Assembly (NCBI RefSeq): GCF_014652695.1
Contig: NZ_BMZH01000002.1
Coordinates: 1 to 64,000, forward strand
Source: Algimonas arctica
GTDB lineage: Bacteria > Pseudomonadota > Alphaproteobacteria > Caulobacterales > Maricaulaceae
Length of the DNA: 64,000 nucleotides
Reading direction: 5' to 3'
The notes under the pieces were generated by a model. The model was not told the origin of the DNA, did no database searches, and saw only the letters and a program-made list of their open reading frames with translations. This document shows, piece by piece, positions 62,482-64,000 of this stretch (its first letter is position 1; each line of letters opens with the position of its first letter). The translations under genes were made by a program, and so were the position numbers.

Positions 62482-63542
62482 TGAAAATTGAGACGACTTT
62501 CACTGAGGCGTTTGGGGCCCCTGCGACACTGGTCCGTTTCACACCCGGGCGGGTCAACTTGATCGGTGAACATACGGATTATAATGGCGGCTTTGTGCTT
62601 CCAACCGCGCTTGAACTTGGCGTGCACACGGCCATCCGCGCACGCGAGGATGACATCATTCGCGTGGCCTCAGTCAGTTTTGAGGACATCGCCGTTCGGA
62701 CTCTCGGCGATCCGGCGTCAGGACATTGGGCTGATTACGCTGTTGGTGCGGTGACCGAAGCCCGTCGCGCAGGCTGGATAACGCACGGAGTCGATGTGGC
62801 CCTCTCGTCCACCCTGCCGATTGGATCCGGCCTTTCGTCATCGTCAGCCGTGATCGTCGGAGTCTTAAAACTCCTGCGTGATCTGCAATCCATCACGGTC
62901 AGCAATGTCGATTTAGCGATCATGGCACGGCGCGTAGAGACCGACTTCATCGGCATGCCCTGTGGAATCATGGATCAGATGGCGATCGTCTTGGCCCGCC
63001 CCGGTGAGGCATTATTTCTGAACACACATACGCTGGCGTACGACCTCATCACGCTGCCGGATGATCCCGTGATCGCCGTCTTGCATTCCGGTGTTCACCG
63101 GAGCTTGGCTGAGGGCCGTTACAAAGAGCGTAAGGAAGAGTGCGACCGTATCAAAGACAGACTCGGTCGAGAGGATATTTGCCGCGCGACGATGAAGGAT
63201 GTTGACGCCATCGCCGACCCGCGCCTGCGCCGACGGGCACGGCACTTAGTGTCCGAACAGACCCGCACCCAACAGGTGGCCAACGCCCTCACCTCAAATG
63301 ACACTCAAGCGATTGGACCGTTGATGATTGCGAGCCATAATTCCATGCGTGACGATTTCGAGATTACAACGCCCGAACTGGACCTGTTGGTCGCAACCGC
63401 TGTCAGGGAAGGCGCGCTCGGCGCGCGCATGACTGGGGGTGGTTTTGGTGGATGTATCGTCGCGCTTGTCCCGCGCGCGCGTTTATTACCGTGGCGCGAC
63501 GCCGTCTTAAAACACCACCCGCAAGCGTTTCATGTCGCTTAA
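62481..63542 (+). CDS. galK: Galactokinase
   Basis: 353 aa GHMP kinase phosphorylating galactose at C1. The substrate motif GRVNLIGEHTDYNGGFVLP (~17-35), ATP motif LPIGSGLSSSSAVIVG (~114) and C-terminal MTGGGFGGCIVAL are all present. ATG overlaps the galT stop by one base, so the pair is translationally coupled. With galT it allows galactose use, e.g. from algal galactans. Confidence 0.95.
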   Translation: MKIETTFTEAFGAPATLVRFTPGRVNLIGEHTDYNGGFVLPTALELGVHTAIRAREDDIIRVASVSFEDIAVRTLGDPASGHWADYAVGAVTEARRAGWITHGVDVALSSTLPIGSGLSSSSAVIVGVLKLLRDLQSITVSNVDLAIMARRVETDFIGMPCGIMDQMAIVLARPGEALFLNTHTLAYDLITLPDDPVIAVLHSGVHRSLAEGRYKERKEECDRIKDRLGREDICRATMKDVDAIADPRLRRRARHLVSEQTRTQQVANALTSNDTQAIGPLMIASHNSMRDDFEITTPELDLLVATAVREGALGARMTGGGFGGCIVALVPRARLLPWRDAVLKHHPQAFHVA

Positions 63543-63650
63543 GACAGAGGCCCTGAGCTCCCCAAATTTGGCCTCTTAAACTAGGTCTCCCTTAAACTCG
63601 ACCTCGAGGCCAGTCTCCGCCGCAACCGCCTTAAAGCGAGCAATTAGATT

Positions 63651-64000
63651 TTACGGAGACTGAGGGGACCACGCCCTGTCCGCAAATGCGCATTGCCCGC
63701 TTAGATATGTGTCTGCGTAAGCCACTGTCTTGGCGTCAATCGCGTTAGCATTCAGTATTTGCGTCAAACTATCCGGTGTTTCGAACGCCCCAATAACTGT
63801 CGGAACAGTCGAAATGTCCAGAATCTGTCCTTGGTTCGGCCCGATGAAATCCAGTATATATTGGTACTTAATCGTGGTTCGGGTTGAGGCGACATATTTC
63901 ACGACGGATACGGGCTCACTCGCATTAAACCCGCTCACTTCATAATAGCCATAATTGATAATCTGATCGTTGAATATACCGCTGCAATTTTTAGGCAGGC
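63651..64000 (-). CDS. Unidentified protein, C-terminal part (runs off the window)
   Basis: The frame is open from the window edge to a stop at 63651, giving at least 116 residues. The visible part (INYGYYEVSGFNASEPVSVVKYV..., GPNQGQILDISTVPTVIGAFETP) has two cysteines and extended beta-type composition, as in secreted proteins. A GTG at 63938 could be an internal start, but the frame and composition continue upstream of it. Family not recognised. Confidence 0.6.
   Translation of the reverse strand, partial: LPKNCSGIFNDQIINYGYYEVSGFNASEPVSVVKYVASTRTTIKYQYILDFIGPNQGQILDISTVPTVIGAFETPDSLTQILNANAIDAKTVAYADTYLSGQCAFADRAWSPQSP

Noticed and set aside
1-64000. CRISPR arrays, tRNA/rRNA genes, prophage
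   Set aside because: No regularly spaced repeats, cloverleaf-like stretches or phage structural genes were seen on reading both strands, though tRNA detection by eye is not exhaustive.

Overview
The window looks like a chromosomal segment of a marine, alginate-degrading alphaproteobacterium, most likely of the Hyphomonadales/Maricaulales group. The basis is a PhyR-NepR-EcfG general stress locus (an alphaproteobacterial hallmark), HWE/HisKA_2 histidine kinases, three TonB-dependent receptors of Caulobacter/Hyphomonas style, many periplasmic lipoproteins, and moderate GC. Family assignments rest on motifs read by eye; no database search was possible.

Layout. (1) 0.1-1.1 kb: decayed IS3-type transposase, cut at its 5' end next to two IS-end-like tandem repeats and broken by an in-frame TGA. 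(2) 1.4-2.1 kb: LOV-HTH protein, a probable blue-light-controlled transcription factor. (3) 2.6-17.7 kb: alginate catabolism. A minus-strand operon encodes PL6 lyase, PL17 oligo-alginate lyase, KdgF, an MFS hexuronate-type transporter, KDPG aldolase and KDG kinase. A beta-hydroxyacid dehydrogenase (candidate DEH reductase) faces the operon. A GntR/FadR regulator, a frameshifted TonB-dependent receptor and an M20-type peptidase complete the locus. ATTGGTATA / ACCAAT half-sites in front of these units suggest one GntR regulon. Chain of events: receptor imports oligomers, PL6 and PL17 cut them in the periplasm, MFS imports monomer, KdgF linearises it, the dehydrogenase makes KDG, and KdgK and Eda give pyruvate and glyceraldehyde-3-phosphate.

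(4) 18.0-22.7 kb: compact polyamine operon (ornithine/lysine decarboxylase, deoxyhypusine-synthase-like protein, ureohydrolase, GNAT-nitrilase fusion). (5) 23.1-30.4 kb: general stress response island (CBS protein, small membrane protein, single-domain response regulator, two HWE kinases, OmpA-like protein, Crp regulator, PhyR, NepR, EcfG). GGAAC-N17-GTT-like promoters precede five transcription units here. (6) 30.4-39.3 kb: fatty-acid desaturase and a catabolic cluster (MFS, two alpha/beta hydrolases, acyl-CoA ligase, TetR, TonB receptor).

(7) 39.7-49.1 kb: an orphan multi-domain lipoprotein, a phytase/TonB-receptor pair, an M28 peptidase, a 2OG-oxygenase-like protein and an SH3 lipoprotein. 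(8) 49.1-60.1 kb: trypsin-like autotransporter, small lipoprotein, OmpR-type two-component system with a divergent secreted lipoprotein, PAS-LuxR regulator, and a TPR-CHAT lipoprotein. (9) 60.2-63.5 kb: aldo/keto reductase, galT and galK. The window ends inside an unidentified minus-strand gene. No rRNA, tRNA, CRISPR array or prophage was seen.
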